NCBI GenBank assembly: GCA_949130495.1
Contig: OX422214.1
Location: 254,080,187 to 254,144,186, forward strand
Length of the DNA stretch: 64,000 nt
Source of the DNA: Sambucus nigra
Lineage: Eukaryota > Streptophyta > Magnoliopsida > Dipsacales > Adoxaceae
Direction: 5' to 3'
This document shows, piece after piece, positions 26,955 through 37,798 of the stretch (the first letter of the stretch is position 1; every line of letters starts with the position of its first letter). The notes under the pieces were generated by a model. That model worked only from the letters and a program-made list of their open reading frames with translations, searched no databases and was not told where the DNA came from. The translations under genes were made by a program, and so were the position numbers.

Positions 26955-27475
26955 AGTTAAAAATAAAGAACAACCTATCTCATTGCCATAAGGAGGACAT
27001 CTAGGATCCTGACACACGTTATTCCCATTTAATGGGGGTGTTGCCAATTTTTCATCACAACCCCATGTTCAAAATAATCCAAATTAGAATCAGGGAGATT
27101 GACCACTAGGGCTCTGTTATCAAACCTAATTTTTAAATAAAAAGTGGTATAGCTAGTGATCCATTTATAATAAAACATAATTTCAGGAATCCCAACATGA
27201 GTTCTATGAATTTTATTTAGCCTATGTACACCATTAACTACCCTCCATGTATTTGGAACTACTTTTGCAGGTATAATATCAAAATATTAGCAAAATTCCA
27301 AACACAGGGGATTAGGCGGGAAGGAAAAACCACATTCTGCTACAAAAATAGAGGGAAACCAGTGTCCTTCAGCTAAAGAAAATAAGTCAGAAGGATAAGT
27401 AGGTTCATCCAAATCAACGCAAGAAGGAATTTGACTCTAAACTTATCTAATGACTCGATAAGGTAAACCATAATG
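26955..27475 (-). pseudogene. Antisense gene, N-terminal domain
   Basis: The minus-strand reading gives EPTYPSDLFSLAEGHWFPSI, then FDIIPAKVVPNTWRVVNGVH, RTHVGIPEIMFYYKWITSY and FDNRALVVNLPDSNLDYFEH. The P-N-x-W-R motif and its surroundings resemble the putative gypsy-type transposon domain found at the start of plant Tat antisense proteins. It ends GAGATAG|GTTGTT, a usable donor. The start codon is unclear because stops lie upstream; ATG near 27473 is one candidate. Confidence 0.6.
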
Positions 27476-27638
27476 ACTGAAGCAAAGAAAGAAGAAAGAA
27501 TGAAGAAATTCTTACAGAAGATTAAGGAATCAGCTAAGGTAGATAATAAGAAAGAACGATCGTAAGAAGAAAAATGAGAAAATAAGGGTTCTGTAAACAA
27601 GATGGAAAAAAGGTTGAAGACAATCGGATTTTACCACC

Positions 27639-27648
27639 TTTATATATG
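27639..27648 (-). promoter_or_regulatory. TATA box for the antisense gene
   Basis: The minus strand reads CATATATAAAGG, about 170 bp upstream of the first recognisable antisense exon and close to the element's 3' LTR. It suggests the antisense gene has its own promoter rather than using the LTR. Confidence 0.5.
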
Positions 27649-27930
27649 CCGCCTCAAAAAATGAGAAAAATAATGATCACAACTGACGACGGTTGCGTTC
27701 TCGACAGCTAATCAAGGGAAAAAGACGTGGATACCCAAACGGTCATCATAATTCAAAAAATTTACAAATTTTCCATTTCACGCTCAAAACTTTTACATAA
27801 AGTGGAAAAATTTTACAAGTGTTGAAGGTCTGTAATTAATCAAGACATCAAAAACAGGCCCGAGGAAATTTTTGAGTAAAATGTTCCACACTATCACATC
27901 AAATTTCAACTGTGAAACATTGGGGGCTTC
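27649..27930 (+). other. Tat 3' untranslated end with polypurine tract
   Basis: No coding sequence. It ends with ACATTGGGGGCTTC directly before the LTR, a polypurine-like priming site for plus-strand DNA. The last ~85 bp recur at 45893-45976. Confidence 0.55.
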
Positions 27931-28415
27931 TGTTGATGCAAAAATTAGTCAGCTGACATGGACCAATTATATGGAGACACACGTCATCCAACGTGGCACA
28001 AGATCAGGTACCAAGCTACTCAATCTACCAAGTTACTTAGCATACCGAGCTACTCAACATACCGAGCAATTTATTGGGAAGACCAAATGACCAGACATAT
28101 TCAATGTTTCTTGTATTACAATCATTCCTTACCATGTACAGATGTATATGCCTATTCAATAAAGGCATATTATCTATTCACATTAACAGCCCAAAGGCTA
28201 TAAATACATTGTAATACCCTCATGGAAGGGTAAACGATCATAAGCCAACCAGGTGAACATAATTGAGATCAAGGCAAGACACCACGTAATACAAAATAGT
28301 GGACGCAAGTCATTTCATTAAGGCTGAACCACTTTAAAAATCTATTGTCTTATTCCTTTATTCATATTTATTTGTGATTAATTAATTAGATCAAATATAG
28401 TTTTTTACATCAACA
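27931..28415 (+). mobile_element. Tat element 3' LTR
   Basis: 485 bp, TGTTGATGC...ACATCAACA, followed by the TSD GTGTA. It differs from the 5' LTR by scattered substitutions and a roughly 20-bp longer stretch near 28035-28060 (a repeated catACCGAGC word). Confidence 0.92.
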
Positions 28416-29390
28416 GTGTATATCAAGGAGAACTATCATAACCATGGTGAGTTGAAAGACGATCTAAGAACATAAAACGTTGAGCATGGGGATTGGTGTT
28501 GAATAACACATAGTGAAGTTGTCTCCATGTTCATTATTCGTGGGTGGAAAAGGTTGGTCCGAGGTTATCAACCTGGATTTTTATAATAGATTAATGGTTC
28601 TAGTGATGAGACGGATACATACGTGTAATATCAAAATCCATATGTGTAATATCAAAATCATTGAGAGGTCAAGATTTTCTTCGGGTTTGTGGAATGAATT
28701 GATCGAAATGGAATTGTTATTCATTTGGAGCGATTTAAACTATCGGGTAGTATGCTTAATATTTTCATTGGAGAGAATAAATGCACCGGCACAAGGTGCC
28801 CCCCAATATTATTATGAATCAGGAGGAGACCCTTAAATTTCTCCTCTGATAGGAAGTGTCCATAGGCGATGAGGACGGAGTTACGTTTTGAGCTAGACTT
28901 GTCACATGTGGGCCGATGGCCGGGCGGGAGGTGACTAGGATGTTGGAGAATGCTAGGATGTTGGAGAATGCAAAAAGTACGTGTTCGAGATTTTGGGTAA
29001 TTTGGAGTATTAATTACAATTGGTTGAGCTACTTGTGATGAATCGTAGCAGAATATTATTTACAAAGAATTTTCTGAGGCTTCATACGAAGGTCTTTTCA
29101 TCCACCATTCGATGGGTTAAGAGTGGGGAATAAGAAGCTTCTCGGACCTTAAATGATTCATAGTCCATCGGAAAGGATTGAGTTTATCTACGTCATTTTT
29201 CATGCAGTTCAGGAACATAGTGAGAGTTGCATCCTCGTAAACCGAAGTTTTAAAATCTGACATGAGTGGTCTGGGATTGTTGAGGGTATCTTCCATGAAG
29301 GGAGTTATGTGTTTGGCAACAAGGAAATTTACACCTATAAAAGTGGGTCTTTTTCTAACATAGAGAAATTAAAGCCAGTGGAGTATAGGC

Positions 29391-30012
29391 TCGTCTTTTG
29401 AGGCACTGTATGGACAGCCTTACCGTTCGCCTATTTGCTAATTAGAGGTGGGGGACAACAAGTTGTTAGGGACATAGATTTATTAGGATACTAATGCTAA
29501 TATTGAGCTAATTCGGGGGTGCATTCGTATAGCTCTGGACAGGTAGAAGAGTTACGCCAATGGAGATAGGAGGCACATAGAGTTAGAGATTGGTGACAAG
29601 GTTTTAGTAGGGTGCCTCCTATGAAGGGAGTCACGAGATTAGGCAAGAAAAGGTAGCTAGCGTCAAGGTATGTGGGACCATTTTTTATTATTGAGAGGGT
29701 GGGACCAGTTGCGTATAGGTTGGGCCTACCAAAGAACTTAGACTGGATTCACGATGTAATCCACGTGTCACTACTAAAAAGGCACTAGAGGATCAAGATG
29801 GATTCTTTTGGCATGTTCCATTAGAGGACATATACTTGCAGCTAGATGTCTCATACGAGGAGAGACCGGTGGTGATACTTGATCGCTGTGAGCGTAAGCT
29901 GCGATATGAGGTGGTACCCTTAGTTCGAGTTCAGTAGGGGCACCACTATATTAACAAGTCGACGTGGGAGCAGGAGGATAACATGAGTGAGAAATATCCA
30001 GAGTTATTTACC
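29391..30012 (+). pseudogene. Element A integrase C-terminus and chromodomain relic
   Basis: Frames give FEALYGQPYRSPIC, VGDNKLLGT, LDR-KSYANGDRRHIELEIGDKV, then [20 protein letters not shown] (from about 29668) and DVIHVSLLK. From 29853, YEERPVVILDRCERKLRYEV, then a stop and STWEQEDNMSEKYPELF match the chromodomain of plant chromoviruses. These features place A in the Tekay/Del group. Several stops and shifts prevent expression. In the family, the chromodomain targets integration to particular chromatin. Confidence 0.85.
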
Positions 30013-30047
30013 ATAGGTATGTTCCAATTTCGAGGGCAAAATTCATT

Positions 30048-30063
30048 TGTAAGGGGGGAAGTA
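30048..30063 (+). other. Polypurine tract of element A
   Basis: TTGTAAGGGGGGAAGTA immediately upstream of the LTR start TG at 30064. The same tract precedes LTRs at 37799, 48296, 55227 and 62916. Confidence 0.85.
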
Positions 30064-31671
30064 TGTAACACCTCGTACTTTTGAGTATTTAAAATTTAAT
30101 TAAGTCGGTTATTTTAAATTACACGTCTGACGTAATTTAAAATAATTAATTGTTATGTGTTTATTAAAATATTAATCGGGAGATATAATGATTAAAATTT
30201 ATGTAATATACTTACTAAGTGAATAGTGAAGAATTATTTTACGTCACAGCGAGTGATAGTGACGCGATAATATTACATCTCAATCGGAAGTCGAGTGTAG
30301 ACTATATGAGGTCGAGATAGGAGATTTATGTAGAGTGACTCAGATGGAGATTTTGGGGTCACAATTGGTTTCGGGTGGGTCGAGATAGTCAAATTGTGTA
30401 CCTGAGGGTAATAATTGGGTCTCGGTGCCTTTTTAGACATAATTGGGCCCACGCGGGGGTATTCGGGTCATTTGGGCTTGGTCGTTTAGCCTAATTTCAG
30501 AATTAAAGATTTTAACCTAAATCTAAGAGTTAGAGGTAGCCACAACTCAAATTCTAAACCCTAGAAATTGAGAGAAGAGAGACGAAAAAGATGATCGGAG
30601 CTTTAAGAGCCAAATTCGAGGAGAAATTGGGTGTGGTATTGTCAAATTGGTCTTCTACAATGCATAATCAGACCATATGAACCTAGAAAGGCAAGTGATT
30701 AACTTACTTCTATTTTAAATTGTAAAAACTAATGTTCATATCATAGTAGGTGTAGAACAAAACCATTTTTGGGAAGGGTTTCACATGAAAAAAGGGGGGT
30801 TTTGAGAAATTATCCCATAACTTATAGAGTAAATGCATATTTAATATTTTTGAATGAATCATAATTGCCAGAAGTTGAACCTTGTCATAGATTTATAGAT
30901 TGTTCATGATTAATTGGGACTTTCATGATTAATTGGGACTTTTAATCAAATCTAGGGTTACTGGAGGTGTTTATCATGTAAATCCATTTTAATGGATTAA
31001 TTAGGTGATTGTAGTTAATCTTTGATATTAAAATGATTATTTGATGTTAGAATCATCTATGAATATTTCTCTTATGTTCTATATGATTGGGTGAATGGAA
31101 AATATCATGTAGAAGGTGTTTGGGTTGGATTTGAAGAAGAAATATCTCGAATTCTGCACAATTTTCATCTGGGTTTCTGCACTGTTTCCATCAATATCGT
31201 TAGAACCTCATTGGAACGATGTGTCTTTCTCGTTCGAACGATGCTTGTATGCCATTATAATGACCCTAAGTTTTGGTCACAGAGATAGATCTTCTCGTTA
31301 CGAACGCGTGACCGCTAGTTTTGTATTTTTTGATTTTTTTAAAATTAGTTTTGAATTTTCCATGAAAGGATGTCTGAGATCAAAATCCTTAGTCAAAAAT
31401 CAAATATGGGTATGGATTTAAGGTATTAGTTTACATAAGGATTATGGGTGAATGTATATGAGCCTTGAAAGGTGAGAAAAGGAGGAACCTAAATAATGAA
31501 TTGAGTGAAATAAATTCTTTAAGTATTTAAATACAGTTCGATTGGGTGAGTCCGGATATTTTAGCATGTGAAACTACATTAATTATTTAATGGACGTGAA
31601 ATTCAATAAATTACGAGTCGAAAAAATAGACTCAGGAATTATGAGCTAGTGCTACGGGTGTTAGGCTTAGG
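30064..31671 (+). mobile_element. Element A 3' LTR, left part
   Basis: Starts TGTAACACCTCG and is interrupted at 31672 by element B. It has an intact AAAG|GCAAGT donor-like site with intron start at 30691, a GA-rich leader (30570-30595), and one TCGTTCGAACGA palindrome at 31230-31241. The right part continues at 41745. Confidence 0.9.
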
Positions 31672-32649
31672 TGTAACACCCCATATTTTTGGAGAAAATA
31701 GAAATTAATTAAATTGACGACCTAAGAATTTATTTAATTAGGAGAAATTATTTAATTCGATGATTCAGATTAAATTAATTGACTCTAAGTTTAATTTCAC
31801 ACGTGGCGTATTTGGAGGTAAAATAAGATGGTTTTATAAAGTGACTCGAATGGTGGTATTAAGGTCACAGTTGGTTCCGGAAGGGTCGAAATGGTTGAAA
31901 AAGTGTACTCGGGTGTATGGTTTGGGTCTCGGGATGATTTTAGACCATCTCGGCATCGTTTAAGGGCATTTCGATTATTCGGGAGTTTGGAATTTAGAAA
32001 ACTCCGAAAATTGTAAGTGTATATCTTCCCATTAGAGAGAGAGGCTAGGGTTAACACAAATCAAAAGGGATAGAAGCCATGGGAGAGGAAGAGGAGAGGA
32101 GAACTAAGCTTCCTACACAGTTTTTCGCCCCGAACGCAATGAAATCGAGAACGGAGCGAGAGGAGCACCACCACACCATCTTATCAACAAATATCTGACA
32201 TGCTATTGAGAGGCAATTATTTAAATAGAAATTTATATCAATCATGTTATAATACCCATGTGGGATAGGGTTTAATTTCATGCTTTTGGAAGTTTTATAT
32301 GAAGTTGGGAGGGTTTAATTCATAAAATAAAGTGGGAATGCATGTAGAGATGTTACTTAATGATGATAATATGAAATTAGTGGGGTTGGGTTGATTAATA
32401 AGAGATAAATCTCAGTTCTTGATTTTTAAAGTTGATGAACATGAGAAAATTAGGGTTTTATGTTAATTAAAGGAGAATTTGATTCTTGGGTTGAATCTTT
32501 GATGTTTTTGTGTAAATTTTCATTGGAACTTTATCTCTATATGAAGATAAACTGATATTAGAATATATTTGATGATTAATATTGAATCTTGATGGATTCT
32601 TGTTTGAAGAAAATGAATCTTGAATGACTTAGGGTTTAATTGATGAACA

Positions 32650-33020
32650 CAAGATGTCAATCTGCCAGAATTATTAACGTAACTTTAAACGTATACCATT
32701 TTAATTTTACTTAGAATTAAAGTAATATCCATACATATTTGAAAAGGTATTTGTCTTGGCTTTCTAATTAGATTTTAATCAGGTCAATCGGAGTTCCGTA
32801 GAGGGAGAAATTGATGTTTTACTATAGGGTGTTTGATCTGTCAGCATAGTAACTACCAGAAATTTGACGTAACTTTAAAAGTATGCCATTTAAATTGTAC
32901 TTAGAATTAGAGTGATATCGATAGACTCATGGAAATATCTATGTCTTATCTTTAAAATGTGATTTGAATCAGGTCAATCGGAGTTCTGTAGAGGGAGTAA
33001 TCGATATTTTACTACAGGGT
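32650..33020 (+). repeat. Internal ~185-bp direct repeat in LTR B
   Basis: Two copies contain (c/a)CAGAA...acgtaactttaaa(c/a)gtatgccatttt, then ttacttagaatta, then aatcaggtcaatcggagtt and tagagggag, ending in TTTTACTA(T/C)AGGGTGTTT. Both copies are preserved in the 3' LTR (38790-39150). Confidence 0.75.
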
Positions 33021-34015
33021 GTTTAATCTACCAGAAAATTTTCTAATCGATTCGGTTGCCCAGTTTTGGCCAATAATTTCCTTTTTGTTTAGGACCTTTG
33101 GAAATCGTTTGGAATTAATTTATGGGATTTAATTTCTAATATAAGGGAATTATGTTGAAACACCAGTAGGCCTAGTTTGGGTTTTTGGCATGGCCTATGA
33201 GGTAAGTTTAAGGGCTAAATTAATTTGGATTAATAGAGAGGAAAAATCTAAATTTTGAGTTAAGAGAATTCAAGAGGAACGAGTACTTAGACCAGTAGGG
33301 GGTAGAGAGTTTACCTTCTGATACTATATGTGGAATAAAGGATACCCTTCGAGTGGTGAGAAATACTCAGGAATGTACGATAATAAACGAAGTTATAAAT
33401 TATGGAATACGTAGAATATTCGAGATATAAATATACTATGTATGAGGCTCATGATACGGGATGTGTGTATGCCCGATTGTTATTATATATATATAGGTGG
33501 AGTGAATACTCATCGTTATTATATGGTTGTGTGAATACCTCGCTGATGTTATATTTATATAAGTAGAATGTGTACCTATATTATTGTTTATTATGTGTAT
33601 GACATACCTAGCATACATGCTATCACGGGAGGTTGGCATTCGAAAGAGGACAATCTTATCGTGTGTTGCCTTCGGGGGGATTTTAGATTTGGTACCTCAA
33701 GAACATAGGACTATGAATGGCTTATTTGTGAGTCGATAAGTCTGCTGACTGTGGGGGCATAGGTATGTGCGTGACCCATGGAGATGTGAACTATGTTCGC
33801 CTCCAATATGTGTGATTTGATATATATGGTTCGTGAGAGAAGACGAGCCAATAGTCCCTTGTACAGCGAGAGATGTACCCGGACATGATAGCAGAGTATG
33901 CATGCACCGCAGCTGTGCCTAGGGGTGTCGTACTAGTATAGATATAATGGATGATAAATATATATACCTTTGATATGTTTTACAGTATGCACTGCAGCTG
34001 GGTCTGGGAGGTGCC

Positions 34016-34016
<1 letters not shown>

Positions 34017-34062
<46 letters not shown>
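34017..34062. repeat. (TA)n microsatellite, LTR B 5' copy
   Basis: About 46 bp of TA. The 3' LTR counterpart (40183-40272) is longer and interrupted by AAAAAGTGTGAATG. Confidence 0.95.
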
Positions 34063-34063
<1 letters not shown>

Positions 34064-35015
34064 TTGTTATGTTATCTACTGTGTAAAATTAATGGACGAG
34101 AAAGATAGTGAAATCTTATTTGACTTAAGTATGTGAACACTTAATCCTAAAATTTGAAAAGCCTTGCCCATATTAAAGAGAAATGGATATTTATTTAATA
34201 AATGTATTTGCATGGAAATACGGGTGGACGCTATGAGTTATGGGTAACAGCCTTATGATTTCAAACTAGTTAGTTGTGTGTATCTAAACTAAAAGTAATC
34301 TGAATATTGGGGTCGAGGTAACATTTCGAACCAAATAACTATTGGGGTCGGGGTAACATTATGAACCAATAGCCCTTAATGTGTGATACCAGGATATAAT
34401 AGCAGAGTGTGTACTTATATTATATATGGTGTGTAAAATATATATACAACACAAATAATCGACTGATGTGTGCTAGTAGAGAGACGAGATAGTACGTATC
34501 TAAAGAACGATTAATCTACTAAAGAGTAATTAGTAGGGAGCTTAGATAGGGTATATCTATATAATGATGAAGCTACTAATGTGTGAATAGTAGGAAGATA
34601 GTTAGTGAATATCTAAAATAAATTTAAGTTGAGAAACTTAAATGGTAAAGTTTAAATAATAACCTACATAGAAAGGGTAATTGGGGTTTAATAATAACAT
34701 AAGAGAGATGTTAATTATTAAGGGTATTCGATAGCGTACTGTATGGGAAGTATGGAGGAGCTATATTGATTTGGGTTTATTAGACAATGGCTTCCTAGTT
34801 AGATTGGCTAGAATTGACTAGGTGGGGTTGAATAGCAAAACGTTAGGTGCGCATTATATACGAGAGATGAGGAACTCAAGCGACTTTTCGCAACCTAACA
34901 TGTGTATCTAATAACTGTCATTTAAACTGTTATTTAATTACTTGCTAAATGTTTTTAAATGATTTTTACTTGGGCTCTGACTCGTACTTGTAAAACCTTT
35001 TTCAAAACCCTTTTA

Positions 35016-35038
35016 GGTGTCCAGCCACAGGGACGCTA
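35016..35038 (+). other. Hairpin at the start of putative exon 2, LTR B
   Basis: GGTGTCC / GGACGC(T) can pair across the loop AGCCACAG, directly at the putative splice acceptor. The homologous hairpins in C (51458) and E (60790) keep pairing with changed bases. Confidence 0.5.
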
Positions 35039-35507
35039 AGCAGGATGATCTACTCTAGGGATACGTAGCTGCAGCACTTGTGGATGCTTGTAGGATTTGG
35101 ACTTAGACAATTCAGTTACTTCACTCCTAGTGTAGGGTGAAGGGCAGTACTTTATTAGGGCATGTTGCCCACAGTTATTTCATTTATGACAGTCAGGCCT
35201 TGTATTCAGGTTGGACTTTATATTGGATTTTGAAAGCGATAGTTTATTCGGTATTATTTCATTTCAGTCTTTTATATTGTGGATGGATTTATATTACTAT
35301 TTCATGGGATGTATTTATGTAATAATGTTTTGTTGTTTATTGTTAAATAAAAAGATTAAAATTTTGACATCAATTTTTTGAATACTAGGTGGTTAGTAAT
35401 GTTTTAAAAAGTCTTCGACAGTGATGCTAAGAATGAACCAGATGAGAAACCTATTTTAATTGGATATAGGACTGATCACCCGGTATTTAATTAAGCAGTG
35501 TGTCACA

Positions 35508-37798
35508 GATGGTATCAGAGCATCAGGTTCTAGTGTCCTTAGGATCTATGCGGCTTTTCATGTTTCAGCATAACATTCTTTGATAAAGCCTTATGATAGG
35601 ATTGTTGTATTCCTCGACATATGAGATTACGTTCTCCTGCCATTATATATAGTTGATGTGATTCGTATACGAGTTCGGTTGGGCTTCATACACCGAACAC
35701 TATAAGACGACTAGTGAGGGCCGTTAAAAGGACTGCGGGAGGAGAGGCTTAGCAGAAAGACCTATAGTATTCTGGGAATGGTGATTGAGATGAAAGTCAC
35801 CATGATTATTGTTCAGGATGGTGACAATAGGAAAATCACTCGGGAGGAGAAATTTTCCCAAGCACTTTTATAGATAATATTGGTGCAAATTTTAGACTCA
35901 CCCAGCGTTGTCGATAAGAGGTGGGGGAAAAATAGAGGGACTCTTTGGGAGAGTCATCTATAAGGCAAAAAAAAAGGAGAGTAATAGGCCAATGGAAGGA
36001 TAAAATTCAAAGGCAATTGTGTAGGGCGGAGTGTAGCGACACCCGAGATTAAAATTTCGAGCGAAAATTTTTGAGCTCTTAGGGGCCGCATGAAGTGACG
36101 CGAGTCAGTTACCATATATAAGGAGTATATGGGAATAAACGAGAAATTTGAGTGAAATTTTATTAATAGATATTCCATCTGTTGTTCGAACATAGATGTG
36201 AATTGAGTTTTGAAACTTATCACAAGTGAGCGAGTTATAGGCCAATTGTGAGAAATAAGTTGAATTATTGAGGGAACTTCGTAACCGACGAAGGGGAATA
36301 TGAAGAAAATAAAGGTTCTTTAAGTTGATAATGAACTTGTGAGTTGAATATACAAGCCTGGATGGGAGATCCGTCTAGAATGATTAGTGTCGACGTCGTC
36401 AAGGTCATACGCTTACATGAATTTATCAACGCTTCCATGAGAGGGGAGCCAAGGGGTTGGAGAATCTAACCGAAGAGTAAGAATGTATTAAACGGTGATA
36501 GTGAAGCAACACAAGAGGTCATACCCAGTCCGAAACCCATTGAAATGAATCAGACTAATTGAACTCCTACCAAGTGATGGTGAATTCAATCAGGGCCATC
36601 GAGGCTAGCAACGAGTTCCATAGGGCCAGTCAAGCCAAAGGGACATCAGGGGTAGCAATTGGGAACAAGACTACCAAGCCTGAGAGAAGGACACCCCGAC
36701 GTGGCTAGTGGGGATAGAGATAAAGAGAAGATACAATAATGTGTCCTATGCATAGAGAGTTGGACCACCTATATTGAACTTGTCCACAGTGAGAAAGTGA
36801 GACTACTCAGACTGGAAAAGTATATAGGAATGATGTCAGTAGGGCACAACAACCGTTTGAGGAGCGAGATTTTCGATAGAGGAATTGGGCTAAGAGAATG
36901 CACTAAGAGGACATTTATATTACGTATTAGTTTACTGCTTTTGAGAGTTATGAAAATAGGGTAGACTACTTACGAGAGTTGACTGGTTAGTAATGGGTTG
37001 AGCGATCATAGATTGTGATAGTGAGATCTCGTGTTCGCTATCCCAGGGTATGATTTATTTTGTGACGTATCACCTTAAAGAGGGTTGATCCTATATATAT
37101 GTGTATATATATTATACATATTGTGTAGTAGACTTTTGTGTGTATGTTGTCTAGTCATAATTAATCCCGATGCGCAGGAACGGTTACTGATGTGAATCAG
37201 GGTAGAAAGGCTTATTGTCGAGCGGAAAGATATAGCTCGTGACTTTTTAGCGCTAAGAAACTAGTGAGAGTAAAGGCATCGTGATATATGTTGTCTTGTG
37301 TAGCATGCGAGTGGACGATTATACTTTTATGTCAAAAGATGGGTATTTGAGGGTACGTAATATGGACTGAGGGCTTAACAGATCTCAATGACCGACAATG
37401 CTAGGTATTAGTGTATCGGGAGGGTTCCTTATTTGGATTTCGCTTTGCGAGACATCCCACGCATAAAGCTTAGCACAATGTTGGGAGTGGGGAGATGATT
37501 AGCCATTAAGACATGGGTTTAGTACCTTGAGTATTATTTATTTATAAAGTGATATCTAAAGGATAATAACTATACGATAATGAGAGGCTAGTGGACCCAG
37601 GTAGCATCGATGAAGTTATGCATATTTATAGGTTGTTTGCGTGCCCTGGTTGGTGGAGATGTTTATATAACCCACAATTAGGATGGGTAAACATAATTGT
37701 GATAATCTTGAGAGTATGGGATTCAGGACATGTAGAGACCTTGGAGTACATGCCTTATCCAAATTTCGAGGACGAAATTCCTTTGTAAGGGGGAAGTA
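35508..37798 (+). mobile_element. Element B internal region (2.3 kb, no intact gene)
   Basis: Primer site TGGTATCAGAGCATCAGGTT at 35510. A decayed gag knuckle region is at about 36560-36800 (collinear with A 4900-5130), a folded-module copy is at 37388-37488, and the polypurine tract lies at the end. All frames are closed by stops every few dozen codons. Confidence 0.85.
37388..37488 (+). repeat. Folded module copy, element B internal
   Basis: TAGTGTATCGGGAGGG...TTCCTTATTTGGA, hairpin TTTCGC-TTT-GCGAGA, then CATCCCACGC. The outer stem here is GGGA/TCCC, whereas LTR copies have GGGG/CCCC. Confidence 0.7.

Larger units (their letters stand above)
19701..27475 (-). pseudogene. Antisense gene of the Tat element (intron-containing, disrupted)
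   Basis: A gene opposite to gag-pol lies between pol and the 3' LTR, as in several Tat-clade elements. Segments in reading order: N-terminal exon about 27475-26955 (resembles the putative gypsy-type transposon domain, Pfam Transposase_28), intron to 26898, exon 26897-26471, [solo LTR 22799-26465], same exon 22798-22492, intron 22491-22413, exon 22412-21604, intron 21603-20427 (holding another insertion), last exon 20426-19701. Splice sites fit GT-AG each time. The C-terminal half is strongly coiled-coil. Scattered stops show decay. Its function in the family is unknown. Confidence 0.7.
12109..28415 (+). mobile_element. Tat-clade Ty3/gypsy retrotransposon, nested, with antisense gene
   Basis: Bounded by 465- and 485-bp LTRs (TGTTGAT...ACATCAACA) and a perfect 5-bp TSD, GTGTA, at 12104-12108 and 28416-28420. 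Domain order is gag, protease, reverse transcriptase, Ty3-type RNase H, a second RNase H, integrase without chromodomain, and then an antisense gene before the 3' LTR. That combination defines the Tat clade (Tat/Ogre/Retand/Grande relatives). Stops and frameshifts occur in every domain, so it is not autonomous. The 16.3-kb span includes two later insertions, leaving about 11.6 kb of its own sequence. Confidence 0.9.
28416..30063 (+). mobile_element. Element A internal region, last segment
   Basis: Resumes element A after the Tat insertion. It includes decayed pol, then integrase and chromodomain, and ends with the polypurine tract GTAAGGGGGGAAGTA directly before the 3' LTR. Positions 28416-29790 recur at 46443-47790. 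Confidence 0.8.
32213..35016 (+). other. Putative intron in the element B LTR
   Basis: The donor in the 5' copy reads AG|GCAATT; the 3' copy at the same place reads AGATTCAAGT. Together these suggest an ancestral AG|GCAAGT, each copy having mutated differently. The acceptor TTTTAG|GTGTCC at 35016 is intact in both. The branch-like CTGAC has its A at 34980, 36 nt upstream. The ancestral intron would be about 2.8 kb. Confidence 0.42.
31672..35507 (+). mobile_element. Element B 5' LTR
   Basis: TGTAACACCCCATATTTTTG ... TGTGTCACA. It contains the U3 box (about 31873-31901), GAG|GCAATT (degraded donor, 32213), one AATCGATTCGG palindrome near 33042, two roughly 200-bp related blocks (32650-32830, 32840-33020), TA microsatellites and the acceptor block at 34972-35016. 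Open frames here are not conserved in the 3' LTR. Confidence 0.93.
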
